Below are positions 55,918-63,740 of a stretch of DNA of 64,000 nt, one piece after another. The DNA lies in contig NZ_CP049257.1 of assembly GCF_011046535.1 (NCBI RefSeq), positions 3,410,001 through 3,474,000 of the forward strand, written 5' to 3'. Under the pieces are notes generated by a model, which did not search any database, was not told the DNA's origin, and saw only the letters and a program-made list of their open reading frames with translations. This stretch comes from Nocardioides anomalus (lineage in GTDB: Bacteria; Actinomycetota; Actinomycetes; Propionibacteriales; Nocardioidaceae). Every line of letters begins with the position of its first letter. Position 1 is the first letter of the stretch. A program made the translations under genes and the position numbers.

Positions 55918-56805
55918 TCAGATCGCAGACCAAGGCGCCAGCGGCGCCTCCGGCTCGAGGAAGTACGCCAAGCGCGTGCGCACCTCCTCCTCGACCTGTG
56001 GCGTCCGTTGCAGTGTCAGCAGCCAGCTGAACATGAACATCGCGCGCAGCTTGAGCAGCTCGGTCCAGGGTCCCCATTCCCTGAGGTCGTAGCCGTAACG
56101 GTGGGCGAACGTGAGCCATTCAGCGTCGTCCTGACCGAACAGCACGACTCCCGCCAGCGGCTCGACGAGGTCCCACTCGCGGGGTCCGCGTGCGATCCGG
56201 TCGAAGTCGATGAGGTGCGGGCCCGAAGAGTCGACCAGGACGTTCCCCTCGTGGATGTCTCCGTGGATCGGTCCCCGCGGCAAGACGAAGTCGACGTCGC
56301 GGACCTGGTTGACGAGGTGGTCCTTGACCTCTCGCAACTGGGCCAGCGCCTGCTCGGTGATGACACGGTCCGGCTCCATCTGGTCCATGCGCACGCCGAG
56401 CCGACCCAGCGGCTCCCACTCGGGCAGGGAGCCGTCGTAGTCGGCTGTCACGTCGTGGAACCGGCGCGCGAGCTCGGCGAGGTCCGCCATCGTCGGCTCG
56501 CGCACCTCGGCGATGCGCTCCCACACGGTCACCGGCTGACCGTCCACGACTCCCTGGTGCAGCAGGCGCGCCGTCGGGAAGGCCCGCGATCTCAGCCAGA
56601 TCGCCAGGTCGACCTGTTGCTGGAGGAGATCGGTGTCGTAGTCACTGTCGGCCAGGCGCACGACGGTGTCGGCGGTCCGGAAGACCGCGTTGGTCCCCCA
56701 CCGGACGAGGTGGAGCCCCTCGGCCGGCCGCTCCGCCTGGGCCAGCGCACGGAGCGCGAGGCTCTCGGCGCGGGCGACACCTGCGGACTGCGAATCGCCA
56801 CTCAT
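55918..56805 (-). CDS. Aminoglycoside phosphotransferase (APH) family kinase
   Basis: The 295-residue protein has the APH/ChoK kinase signature: IHGDIHEGNVLVD with the catalytic Asp and Asn in HGDxHxxN, then HLIDFDRIARGPREWDL for the Mg-binding Asp. FHDVTADYD and the early nucleotide loop TNAVFRTADTVVRL also fit. The ATG overlaps the stop of the upstream CorA-like gene (ATGA), so it is the second gene of a two-gene operon. Members phosphorylate antibiotics, choline, homoserine or unknown small molecules. Codon texture differs from the neighbouring genes. Confidence 0.8.
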   Translation of the reverse strand: MSGDSQSAGVARAESLALRALAQAERPAEGLHLVRWGTNAVFRTADTVVRLADSDYDTDLLQQQVDLAIWLRSRAFPTARLLHQGVVDGQPVTVWERIAEVREPTMADLAELARRFHDVTADYDGSLPEWEPLGRLGVRMDQMEPDRVITEQALAQLREVKDHLVNQVRDVDFVLPRGPIHGDIHEGNVLVDSSGPHLIDFDRIARGPREWDLVEPLAGVVLFGQDDAEWLTFAHRYGYDLREWGPWTELLKLRAMFMFSWLLTLQRTPQVEEEVRTRLAYFLEPEAPLAPWSAI

Positions 56806-58208
56806 CCCAACAGCGCTTCGCGCACGTGTCGCCGCTCGCGAGCGCGTTCGACGCGGTACCAGAGGTGGAGGATCACGGCGATGACGACCGCTGCCCCGAT
56901 GACGGTCCCCAGCGCGACGTAGAAGACCCAGTAGAACTGCACGTCCGTGATGGAGCGGTCGCTGTGCACCTCCGAACCGTTGATCCCGAAGAACCCGAAG
57001 ACGATGCCCAGCGGCAGCGCGATCGTGGTGATGACGCCGAACGCCACGGATCGGACGACGCGGTTCCGCTCGTCGGCCCGACGTTCAGCAGCATGTCGGC
57101 GAGCCGCTTCAGCGCTCAGCGCCGAACCCAGCCTCTCCAGGATGGCCCCGACGGTCTGCACCTCGTTGGTGATGGACGCGCTCTCGAAGAGGTCCTCGTG
57201 GAAGTCGGTCACCCGCAGCGACGGAACGGTGGACGCGACGCGCTGGAAGGCCTCGACCCCGGCGCTGAGGTCCAGCTGGAGGCGGGCCATCCCCTGAGCG
57301 GACACCGCGAGGAGGGTCTGCTGGCGTCGCGTCGCAGTGGGACTCGAGTCGTGCTCAGGGGCGAGGAACCGGCGCGCTCGCATGAGTTCGGCGAACGCCT
57401 GCTCTCGCACGGCTCGCAGGGTCATCAACGCACCGACGAACAACATGCACGAGGTGAGGACGGCGTTCTCCACGTAGCCCTGGTTCCGCACCGTCACACC
57501 GACGTACGGACCGGTCGCCGCGAACGCAGCGCCGCGATTCGACTCGGGCGGCAGCTTGATGCGGTCCGAGAAGGCGGCGTAGGGCTCGTCGAAGCGGTAG
57601 ATGAGGCTCGAGACCAGCTGCACGTTGACCCGGCCGTTGCCGCGCACCTGGTCCCACAGCCGCTCGTCGAGGTGGACGAGGTTGTACGTCTCGAGCCCCA
57701 AGCCGTCGAGCACCGGGGCGACGGCGTCGGGTGCGTACGTGAGCACGCCTTCCCACAGCGACTTCCCGTCGATGCGCACCCTGCGGTGGTGGAGGTCCTC
57801 CAGCAGCAGGATGAGCGCCGCGGGATCGCACTCGACCTCGACGGTGAGGGCCACCTCGACGAGGTTGTTGGGCAGGCGGATCAGCCAGAAACGGTTGCGC
57901 TGGACCAGCCCGTCGAAGTGCTCGAACTCGAGCGACTCGACCCGACTGCGGGCCAGGACGAAGGGGAACTGTCGCTGGCTGGCCCGGTAGGAAGCCTCCA
58001 GCCGGTCGAACTTCAGCGACGACCAGACCGGCGAGCCCAAGCCGTGCGATGCGGAGGCCACCGCGTCCTCGCTGGCCTCCACCGCGTACAGCACGGTCAC
58101 CCGGTGGTGCGTGCGTGTGGCGATCGGGTCGTAGTCGAGCGGCGCGCGCCGCGGCTCGGGCTCAGGCGGTCCGGCCGTGGCTGCGACGACCGTCGGGTCC
58201 GCGGTCAT
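56802..58208 (-). CDS. CorA-like C-terminal membrane protein of unknown function
   Basis: ATG 58208 follows GGGGAGGAA and gives 468 residues. A large soluble N-terminal region (residues 1-400) has alternating strands and helices. It is followed by two C-terminal membrane segments separated by FGFFGINGSE, the place where CorA Mg2+ channels carry GMN, then a basic tail RVERARERRHV. GIN replaces GMN, so cation transport is uncertain. The N-terminus has no known motif. It is translationally coupled to an APH-type kinase, so the pair may act together. Confidence 0.65.
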   Translation of the reverse strand: MTADPTVVAATAGPPEPEPRRAPLDYDPIATRTHHRVTVLYAVEASEDAVASASHGLGSPVWSSLKFDRLEASYRASQRQFPFVLARSRVESLEFEHFDGLVQRNRFWLIRLPNNLVEVALTVEVECDPAALILLLEDLHHRRVRIDGKSLWEGVLTYAPDAVAPVLDGLGLETYNLVHLDERLWDQVRGNGRVNVQLVSSLIYRFDEPYAAFSDRIKLPPESNRGAAFAATGPYVGVTVRNQGYVENAVLTSCMLFVGALMTLRAVREQAFAELMRARRFLAPEHDSSPTATRRQQTLLAVSAQGMARLQLDLSAGVEAFQRVASTVPSLRVTDFHEDLFESASITNEVQTVGAILERLGSALSAEAARRHAAERRADERNRVVRSVAFGVITTIALPLGIVFGFFGINGSEVHSDRSITDVQFYWVFYVALGTVIGAAVVIAVILHLWYRVERARERRHVREALLG

Positions 58209-58357
58209 GCTTCCTCCCCGTGAGGACCTCGTAGACCGCAGCATCGTAGGCGACGGGTCGCAGGGCTGCCCGTGCGCGGGCCTGGAGTCGCGAGAGGGAT
58301 CTCGCGCCTGGAGCATGCCGGCACGGTCCCCGGTCGTCACTGAGGGATGCTGGGCTC

Positions 58358-58777
58358 GTGGCCCAGCGAGACGACGAGACCCAGATCGCCGCGGCGGTGC
58401 GCACGTTCTTCGATGCCTTCACCTCCGGCCCGGCGCCGGACGTCGCCCGACGGATGGTCGCCCTGCGCGAGGTGCTCCTGCCTCAGGCGCTGGTCGTCCG
58501 GACGTGCGGCGGCGAGCCGACGGCGTACGACGTGGAGGGGTTCATCGCCCCGCGCGAGGCCCTGCTCACCGACGGGACGCTGAGCGAGTTCCGTGAGTGG
58601 GAGGTCGAGGGGCGCACCGAGGTGTACGGCGACATCGCGCACCACTGGTGCACCTACGCCAAGGAGGGTGTGCAGGGCGGCGCGCCGATGAGCGGCCGCG
58701 GCGCCAAGACGCTGCAGCTGGTGCGGACCGGCGCCGGGTGGCGCATCAGCGCGGCGGCCTGGGACGACGAGCGGTGA
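58358..58777 (+). CDS. SnoaL/NTF2-like protein
   Basis: The 139-residue product from GTG 58358 starts with helix AAAVRTFFDAFTSGP and continues through LREVLLPQALVVRTCGG, ending in strands KTLQLVRTGAGWRISAAAWDDE. This is the NTF2-like alpha+beta cone of SnoaL/DUF4440 proteins. No catalytic residue can be assigned. Its stop overlaps the start of the thioesterase gene, so the two are coupled. Confidence 0.75.
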   Translation: MAQRDDETQIAAAVRTFFDAFTSGPAPDVARRMVALREVLLPQALVVRTCGGEPTAYDVEGFIAPREALLTDGTLSEFREWEVEGRTEVYGDIAHHWCTYAKEGVQGGAPMSGRGAKTLQLVRTGAGWRISAAAWDDER

Positions 58778-59571
58778 ACCTCCCCGAGGCCTACTACCTC
58801 CCGGTCGGGGACGACACGTTCGAGTCGACCGCGGCCACGACCAGCCCCTGGGACCTGGCGGCGCAGCACGGCGGGCCGCCGTCGGCGCTGCTGGCGCGGG
58901 CCGTGGACCGCACGACCGACGACCCGGGGTTCACCATCGCGCGGCTCACCGTGGACATGCTGGGCGCGATCCCGCAGGGGCGGGTGCGGACCGAGGCCGA
59001 GGTGGTGCGGCCCGGGCGGCGGGTCGAGATGGTCGCCGCTCGGCTGTACGTCGACGAGCGGCTCGCGTGCACCGCCACGGCCTGGCGGGTGCGGGAGGAC
59101 CGCGAGTCGACGCGCCACCTGGTCGAGCCGCCCGCGGAGCTGCCACCCCTGCCCGAGGCCGAGGAGACGGCGTTCTTCGAGGGCGTGCCGCCGGAGTGGG
59201 GCTACGGACCGTCCGTGGACTGGCGCTTCGTCGAGGGCGGGTTCGCCGGTCCGGCCACCGGGCGGGCCCGGCTCTGGACCCGGGTCCGCATCCCGCTCGT
59301 CGCCGGCGAGGAGACCGCACCGCTGCACCGGCTCGTGGTCGTCGCCGACTCGACGAACGGCGTCTCGGCCCGCCTGCCGCTGCAGGAGTGGTGGTCGATC
59401 CCGAACACGCTCACCGTCACCGTGGAGCGCGTCCCCGACGAGGAGTGGATGTTCCTCGACGCCGCGACCGACCTGAGCCCGCACGGCCGCGGAGCCGCCC
59501 ACGCCACCATGTCCGACCGGCACGGGGTGCTGGCGCACGTGGCCCAGCCACTGCTGGTGAGTCCTCGTTGA
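58774..59571 (+). CDS. Acyl-CoA thioesterase-like double hot-dog protein
   Basis: GTG 58774 overlaps the SnoaL-like gene stop. The 265-residue protein has the pattern of the TesB/thioesterase-like superfamily with two hot-dog units. PWDLAAQHGGPPSALLARAV marks the first and LQEWWSIPNTLTVTVERVPD plus GRGAAHATMSDRHGVLAHVA the second. Substrate is probably a CoA thioester. The last bases overlap the promoter of the next small gene. Confidence 0.8.
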   Translation: MNLPEAYYLPVGDDTFESTAATTSPWDLAAQHGGPPSALLARAVDRTTDDPGFTIARLTVDMLGAIPQGRVRTEAEVVRPGRRVEMVAARLYVDERLACTATAWRVREDRESTRHLVEPPAELPPLPEAEETAFFEGVPPEWGYGPSVDWRFVEGGFAGPATGRARLWTRVRIPLVAGEETAPLHRLVVVADSTNGVSARLPLQEWWSIPNTLTVTVERVPDEEWMFLDAATDLSPHGRGAAHATMSDRHGVLAHVAQPLLVSPR

Positions 59572-59596
59572 CTTAAGTTGATTGACTAACTAGACT
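59568..59596 (+). promoter_or_regulatory. Consensus-like promoter for a leaderless small gene
   Basis: TTGACT (59568-59573) and TAGACT (59591-59596) are separated by exactly 17 bases in an AT-rich stretch unique to the window. With the usual distance, transcription would begin at about 59603, the A of the ATG of the next small gene. The mRNA would then carry no leader. An 8-bp palindrome ACTTAAGT (59571-59578) overlaps the -35 region. Confidence 0.7.
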
Positions 59597-59602
59597 TTGA
59601 TC

Positions 59603-59770
59603 ATGCTCGCGCCAGAGGTCGACACCGTCCAGGCCCGTGAGGAGCGCCGCCGGCAGGCCGTGCTCCGCTACCGCCGCCACGTGCAGGAGCTGCTGCAGCG
59701 CCGCGAGGACCTGGCCGGCGTGTCCAAGCTGGCCGACCTGATGTCCGACGCGACGCGCTGGGCGGCCTGA
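59603..59770 (+). CDS. Small helical protein, probably leaderless
   Basis: This frame encodes 55 residues, MLAPEVDTVQAREERRRQAV and onward, through a charged helix (RRHVQELLQRREDL) to LADLMSDATRWAA. The Arg/Glu/Leu pattern fits one or two amphipathic helices. The strong promoter directly in front and the lack of a ribosome site make it a likely leaderless gene. I recognise no family. Confidence 0.6.
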   Translation: MLAPEVDTVQAREERRRQAVLRYRRHVQELLQRREDLAGVSKLADLMSDATRWAA

Positions 59771-59808
59771 GTCCCCGGTGCTGACCCGCGCGGGTCCCCG
59801 CGAGTCGC

Positions 59809-59868
59809 GTAACCGCGAACTTACGCGCTGAGCCGCGCTTCGTCTTCCCCGCGAAACCAACCGGAAAC
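59809..59868 (+). promoter_or_regulatory. Candidate GlnR boxes upstream of the Nit1C cluster
   Basis: Two 5-6-5 motifs precede the amidohydrolase start (59893): GTAAC-N6-CTTAC (59809-59824, within the inverted repeat CGCGTAA-N8-TTACGCG) and GAAAC-N6-GAAAC (59853-59868). Actinobacterial GlnR binds sites of the form gTnAc-n6-GaAAc. The match is partial, but the spacing and the location ahead of nitrogen genes fit nitrogen control. Confidence 0.5.
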
Positions 59869-59892
59869 GGCGCACCGGGATCGTTCTGGGGC

Positions 59893-60717
59893 ATGGCCCG
59901 CCCCGTCCTCGACGCCCACCGCCACATCGGCGTGCTGCCGGCGTACCCCTTCTACGGCGGGCCGGCCATCAGCGCCGACGTGACCGCGAAGGCGACGGTC
60001 GCCGAGCTCCTGGCCACCCTGGACGACGAGGGCGTCGAGCGCGCGCTCGTGCTGCCCAACTACGGCGTGCCGGACCCCGACGTCGCCTTCGCGCTCAACC
60101 ACCTCGCCCTCGAGGCGGCCCAGGACGACGACCGGGTCCGCTGCGGGCTCTGGCTCTCGCCGAAGCAGTCCGACGCCGCCCGCAACGACGCGGCGCTCGC
60201 GCTGGCGGGCGAGGAGGGCGTCGCCGCGCTCAAGACCAGCTTCCTGCTCGGCGGCAGCCCGACCGACCCCGACTGTGCCGAGCAGTTGGACCGGATCTTC
60301 ACCACTGCGGCCGAGCGCGACCTGGTGGTGCATGTGCACACCAGCCCCGGGGGCGCCTCCGACGTCGACCAGGTCGGCACGCTCGTCGAGAGGTACGGCG
60401 ACGCCACCAAGATCCACCTGGTCCACCTCGGCGGCGGGATGAGCGGGCACATGAAGCTCATCGGCCACCGGCTCTTCGACTGGATCGAGGCCGGCAAGCG
60501 GGTCTACACCGACGCCAGCTGGTCGATCGGCTTCGCCGCCGGCTGGCTGGTCCAGGAGATCGAACGACGGGGGGTCGGCCACGACCGCGTGCTGTTCGCC
60601 ACCGACACCCCCTGGGGCGACTTCGCCGGCGAGCACGCCCGCCTGGCCGCGGCCGCCGGCGACGGCGCGTTGGCCCAGGCGTTCTTCCACGACAACTTCT
60701 CGGCCCTCTACGGCTGA
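59893..60717 (+). CDS. TIM-barrel amidohydrolase-like metal-dependent hydrolase
   Basis: The 274-residue protein is an amidohydrolase_2-type TIM barrel. VLDAHRHIG at the N-terminus supplies two metal His, HVHTSPGG and LVHLGGGMSGH the later ligands, and FATDTPWGD the final Asp. The reaction is hydrolysis or decarboxylation of a small substrate. It is the first gene of the right-hand nitrogen cluster and lies 38 bases before the MSMEG_0572-like gene, probably in the same operon. Confidence 0.82.
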   Translation: MARPVLDAHRHIGVLPAYPFYGGPAISADVTAKATVAELLATLDDEGVERALVLPNYGVPDPDVAFALNHLALEAAQDDDRVRCGLWLSPKQSDAARNDAALALAGEEGVAALKTSFLLGGSPTDPDCAEQLDRIFTTAAERDLVVHVHTSPGGASDVDQVGTLVERYGDATKIHLVHLGGGMSGHMKLIGHRLFDWIEAGKRVYTDASWSIGFAAGWLVQEIERRGVGHDRVLFATDTPWGDFAGEHARLAAAAGDGALAQAFFHDNFSALYG

Positions 60718-60755
60718 GCAGCAGCACCACCCACACACCGACCCGAGGAGAAGAG

Positions 60756-61280
60756 ATGTCCGTGTTCGACGACGAGATCCTGGCCAACATGGAGAAGTCG
60801 GTGGCCGAGATCCCGCACCCCTCGCAGCCGAAGGGCACCAATCTCTACGGCTCGACCAAGCTCTTCCCCGACTACCAGGCCAGTGAGGGCCAGGCCTGGC
60901 TGACCCTGGTCCACGGCATCCCGCACGAGAGCTCGGTCAGCTTCGTCGCGGTGCTGCAGACCACGCGGGCGCTGCGCAAGGGCTTCGACGCGACGCTCTA
61001 CTTCTACGGCCCCGGCGCCCTGGCCTGCGCCGACACCCGCGGCTTCCCGACGACCGGCGACACGGCGTTCCCGGGCAACCAGAACATGAACGAGGCGATC
61101 AAGACCTTCATCGCGGAGGGCGGCACCGTGCTCTGCTGCCGCTTCGGCATGGCGCTGCACGGCCAGCGCGAGGAGGACCTCATCGAGGGCGTCATCCCCT
61201 GCCACCCGCTGGACGTGCAGGACGCGGTCATCCACTTCGCCAACAAGGGCGCGATCATCAACAGCGTCTACAACCTCTGA
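60756..61280 (+). CDS. MSMEG_0572/Sll0783 family nitrogen starvation response protein
   Basis: A GAGGAG site before ATG 60756 gives 174 residues matching the MSMEG_0572/Sll0783 family. The strings KGTNLYGSTKLFPDYQ, FYGPGALACADTRGFP and FGMALHGQREEDLIEGVIP are strongly conserved in memory. Members sit in the Nit1C cluster, found from cyanobacteria to actinobacteria, and respond to nitrogen starvation. The biochemical role is not known. Its stop overlaps the radical SAM start (TGATG). Confidence 0.92.
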   Translation: MSVFDDEILANMEKSVAEIPHPSQPKGTNLYGSTKLFPDYQASEGQAWLTLVHGIPHESSVSFVAVLQTTRALRKGFDATLYFYGPGALACADTRGFPTTGDTAFPGNQNMNEAIKTFIAEGGTVLCCRFGMALHGQREEDLIEGVIPCHPLDVQDAVIHFANKGAIINSVYNL

Positions 61281-62338
61281 TGTCCAGCTCGACCCGGGTG
61301 GACGTCGCCATCCAGGGCATCCGCCTGCTCGACGCGCCGGTGGCGCGTCGGGCGGGCGCCGGCCCGAGCGACGACGGACACGTGCTCCTCGACGGCGTCG
61401 GCGCGGCGATCCCGCTCAACCCGCGCAGCCCGTACACCGTCAGCGGCGGCCGGCTGCTGCTGGACGGCGCGGACACCGGGATGGGCGTCGAGGCGGTGGC
61501 GCGGCCCCGCTTCTACGACCTGCGCACCGCCGACGGTGTGCCGTACGAGCAGATCGCCCGGCTCCACTCCGCCCGGGTGCTGGCCACCACGGTCGTGCAG
61601 ACCTGCGTGCGGTACGACGAGGCCGAGCGCTGCCGCTTCTGCGCCATCGAGGAGTCCCTGCGCCAGGGCTCGACCATCGCGGTGAAGACGCCGGCCATGA
61701 TCGCCGAGGTGGCGCGGGCGGCGCACGAGCTCGACGGCATCACCCAGATGGTGATGACCACCGGCACCAGCAACGGTCGCGACCGCGGCGCCACCCACCT
61801 CGCGCGGTGCGTGCGTGCGGTCCGCGAGGTGCTGCCCGACCTGCCCATCCAGGTGCAGTGCGAGCCGCCGGCGTCGTTGGAGACCATCCAGGAGCTGTAC
61901 GACGCGGGCGCGCGCTCGATCGGCATCCACGTGGAGTCGCTCGACGACGGCGTGCGCCGGCGGTGGATGCCGGGCAAGGGCTCGGTCCCGCTGGCGGAGT
62001 ACCGCGCGGCGTGGGTCGAGGCGGTCCGGGTCTTCGGCTGGAACCAGGTCTCGACCTACCTGCTCGTCGGCCTCGGCGAGGACCCCGACGAGCTGGTCGC
62101 CGGCGCGGAGGAGCTGATCGCGATGGGCGTGTACCCCTTCGTCGTGCCGTTCCGTCCGCTGGCCGGCACGCTCGCCACCGACGTGGACCGGGTGCCCGCG
62201 CCGCCGAGCGACGTGCTCCACCACGTGACGGCCCGGGTCGCGGCGGCACTGCGCCGGGCCGGGATGCACGGCGCCGGCCAGGCGGCCGGCTGCGCGGCCT
62301 GCGGCGCCTGCTCGGCCCTGTCCTGCGAGGGGGCGTGA
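61280..62338 (+). CDS. MSMEG_0568 family radical SAM protein
   Basis: The 352-residue enzyme has an unusual iron-sulfur motif C109-x8-C118-x2-C121 (QTCVRYDEAERCRFCAIE) in place of CxxxCxxC. The TIM-barrel core has ITQMVMTTGTSNG, VQCEPPASLETI and YLLVGLGEDPDEL. The C-terminus has a second cluster, C338, C341, C344 and C349. This is the Nit1C radical SAM subfamily. It overlaps the 0572-like gene by one base and lies one base before the GNAT-AIRS fusion, so the cluster is one operon. Confidence 0.93.
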   Translation: MSSSTRVDVAIQGIRLLDAPVARRAGAGPSDDGHVLLDGVGAAIPLNPRSPYTVSGGRLLLDGADTGMGVEAVARPRFYDLRTADGVPYEQIARLHSARVLATTVVQTCVRYDEAERCRFCAIEESLRQGSTIAVKTPAMIAEVARAAHELDGITQMVMTTGTSNGRDRGATHLARCVRAVREVLPDLPIQVQCEPPASLETIQELYDAGARSIGIHVESLDDGVRRRWMPGKGSVPLAEYRAAWVEAVRVFGWNQVSTYLLVGLGEDPDELVAGAEELIAMGVYPFVVPFRPLAGTLATDVDRVPAPPSDVLHHVTARVAAALRRAGMHGAGQAAGCAACGACSALSCEGA

Positions 62339-62339
62339 G

Positions 62340-63740
62340 GTGAGCGAGCTGGTCGAGGACGTCGTCCTCATCGGGTCCCGCCGGGTGCCGCCGAGCCTGG
62401 ACTCCTTCGTCGTCGTCGAGGCCGACGGTGCCGAGCTGGCGGCGTACCACCGGCTGCGGCAGGAGGTCTTCGTGGGCGAGCAGGGGCTCTTCGTCGGCAG
62501 CGACCGCGACGACACCGACGACGACCCGCGCACGGTGGTGCTCGTGGCTCGCGCCCACGACGGCGAGGTCCTGGGCGGCGTCCGGCTGCACCCCGCCCTG
62601 CCGGGCCACGACCTGGGCTGGTGGCGCGGCAGCCGGCTGGTCGTCGCGAAGGACGCGCGGATGCTGCTGGGCGTCGGCGCCGCCCTGGTCCGCGCGGCGT
62701 GCGCGACCGCCGAGGCGCGCGGCGCGCTGCGCTTCGACGCCACGGTCCAGGCCCAGAACGAACCGCTCTTCCGCCGCCTCGGCTGGGTCAGCCGCGAGCG
62801 GCTGCACCTGCACGGTCGCCCGCACGTGCTGGTCGACTGGCCCGTCGACCGGATCCAGCGCCTGGCCGAGGCGACCAAGGCCGCGCTCGGCGGGCTGCTC
62901 ACCGGCCTGGTCGACAGCGGCGACGGATTCCTCGGCGACGACGGCGCCCCGGTGCCCGGCACCGACGTGGTCGCGGCCTGCGACGCGATCCTCCCGGCCA
63001 TGGTCGAGCGCGACCCCGAGTGGGCCGGCTGGTGCGCGGTCCTGGTCAACCTCAACGACCTCTCCGCCATGGGCGCCCGTCCGGTCGGGCTGCTCGACGC
63101 GGTCGGCGCCCGCGACGCGTCCTTCGCCCGCCGCATCCTGCGCGGGCTGGGTGAGGCCGCCCGGGCGTGGGACGTCCCCGTGCTGGGCGGCCACACCCAG
63201 CTCGGCGTCCCCGCCGCCCTCAGCGTGACCGCCCTCGGTCGCACCGACCGGCCGGTGCCGGGCGCCGGCGGGCGCGCGGGTCAAGCGCTGCGGGTCACCG
63301 CCGACCTCGGCGGCGGCTGGCGACCCGGCTACACCGGTGCGCAGTGGGACTCCTCCAGCCACCGCACCGGGCCCGAGCTGCGGGCACTGGCCGACGTGGT
63401 GCCGGCGCTGGCGCCGACCGCGGCCAAGGACGTCTCCATGAGCGGCCTGGTCGGCACCACCGGCATGCTGGCCGAGGCCGGCGGCGTGCGCGCCGTGCTC
63501 GACGTCGAGTCGATCCCCGCGCCCGACGAGGCGGCGTACGGCGACTGGCTGACCTGCTTCCCCGGCTTCGCCGTCGTCACCGCCGAGCGCGAGCCCGCGG
63601 GCGCGGCCCTGCCCGGGTTCGTGACCACCGCCGTCTGCGGGGAGCTCGCCGAGGGCTCCGGCGTCGGGCTGCGCTGGCCCGACGGCGTGGTCACCGAGGC
63701 GGTCCGCGATTCCGTCACCCACCTGGGAGCCGCTTCATGA
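62340..63740 (+). CDS. MSMEG_0567-like GNAT and AIR-synthase fusion protein
   Basis: The 466-residue product is a fusion. Residues 20-160 are a GNAT acetyltransferase (YHRLRQEVFVGEQGLF, VVLVARAHDGEVLGGVRLHP, RFDATVQAQNEPLFRRLGW). Residues 165-455 are an AIR-synthase/SelD-like ATP-binding domain (WCAVLVNLNDLSAMGARPVG, VPVLGGHTQLGVPAALSVTA, KDVSMSGLVGTTGMLAE). In cyanobacteria these are separate genes (Sll0786, Sll0787); in mycobacteria they are fused as here. ATP-dependent activation is suggested by the second domain. The stop overlaps the nitrilase start. Confidence 0.92.
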   Translation: MSELVEDVVLIGSRRVPPSLDSFVVVEADGAELAAYHRLRQEVFVGEQGLFVGSDRDDTDDDPRTVVLVARAHDGEVLGGVRLHPALPGHDLGWWRGSRLVVAKDARMLLGVGAALVRAACATAEARGALRFDATVQAQNEPLFRRLGWVSRERLHLHGRPHVLVDWPVDRIQRLAEATKAALGGLLTGLVDSGDGFLGDDGAPVPGTDVVAACDAILPAMVERDPEWAGWCAVLVNLNDLSAMGARPVGLLDAVGARDASFARRILRGLGEAARAWDVPVLGGHTQLGVPAALSVTALGRTDRPVPGAGGRAGQALRVTADLGGGWRPGYTGAQWDSSSHRTGPELRALADVVPALAPTAAKDVSMSGLVGTTGMLAEAGGVRAVLDVESIPAPDEAAYGDWLTCFPGFAVVTAEREPAGAALPGFVTTAVCGELAEGSGVGLRWPDGVVTEAVRDSVTHLGAAS

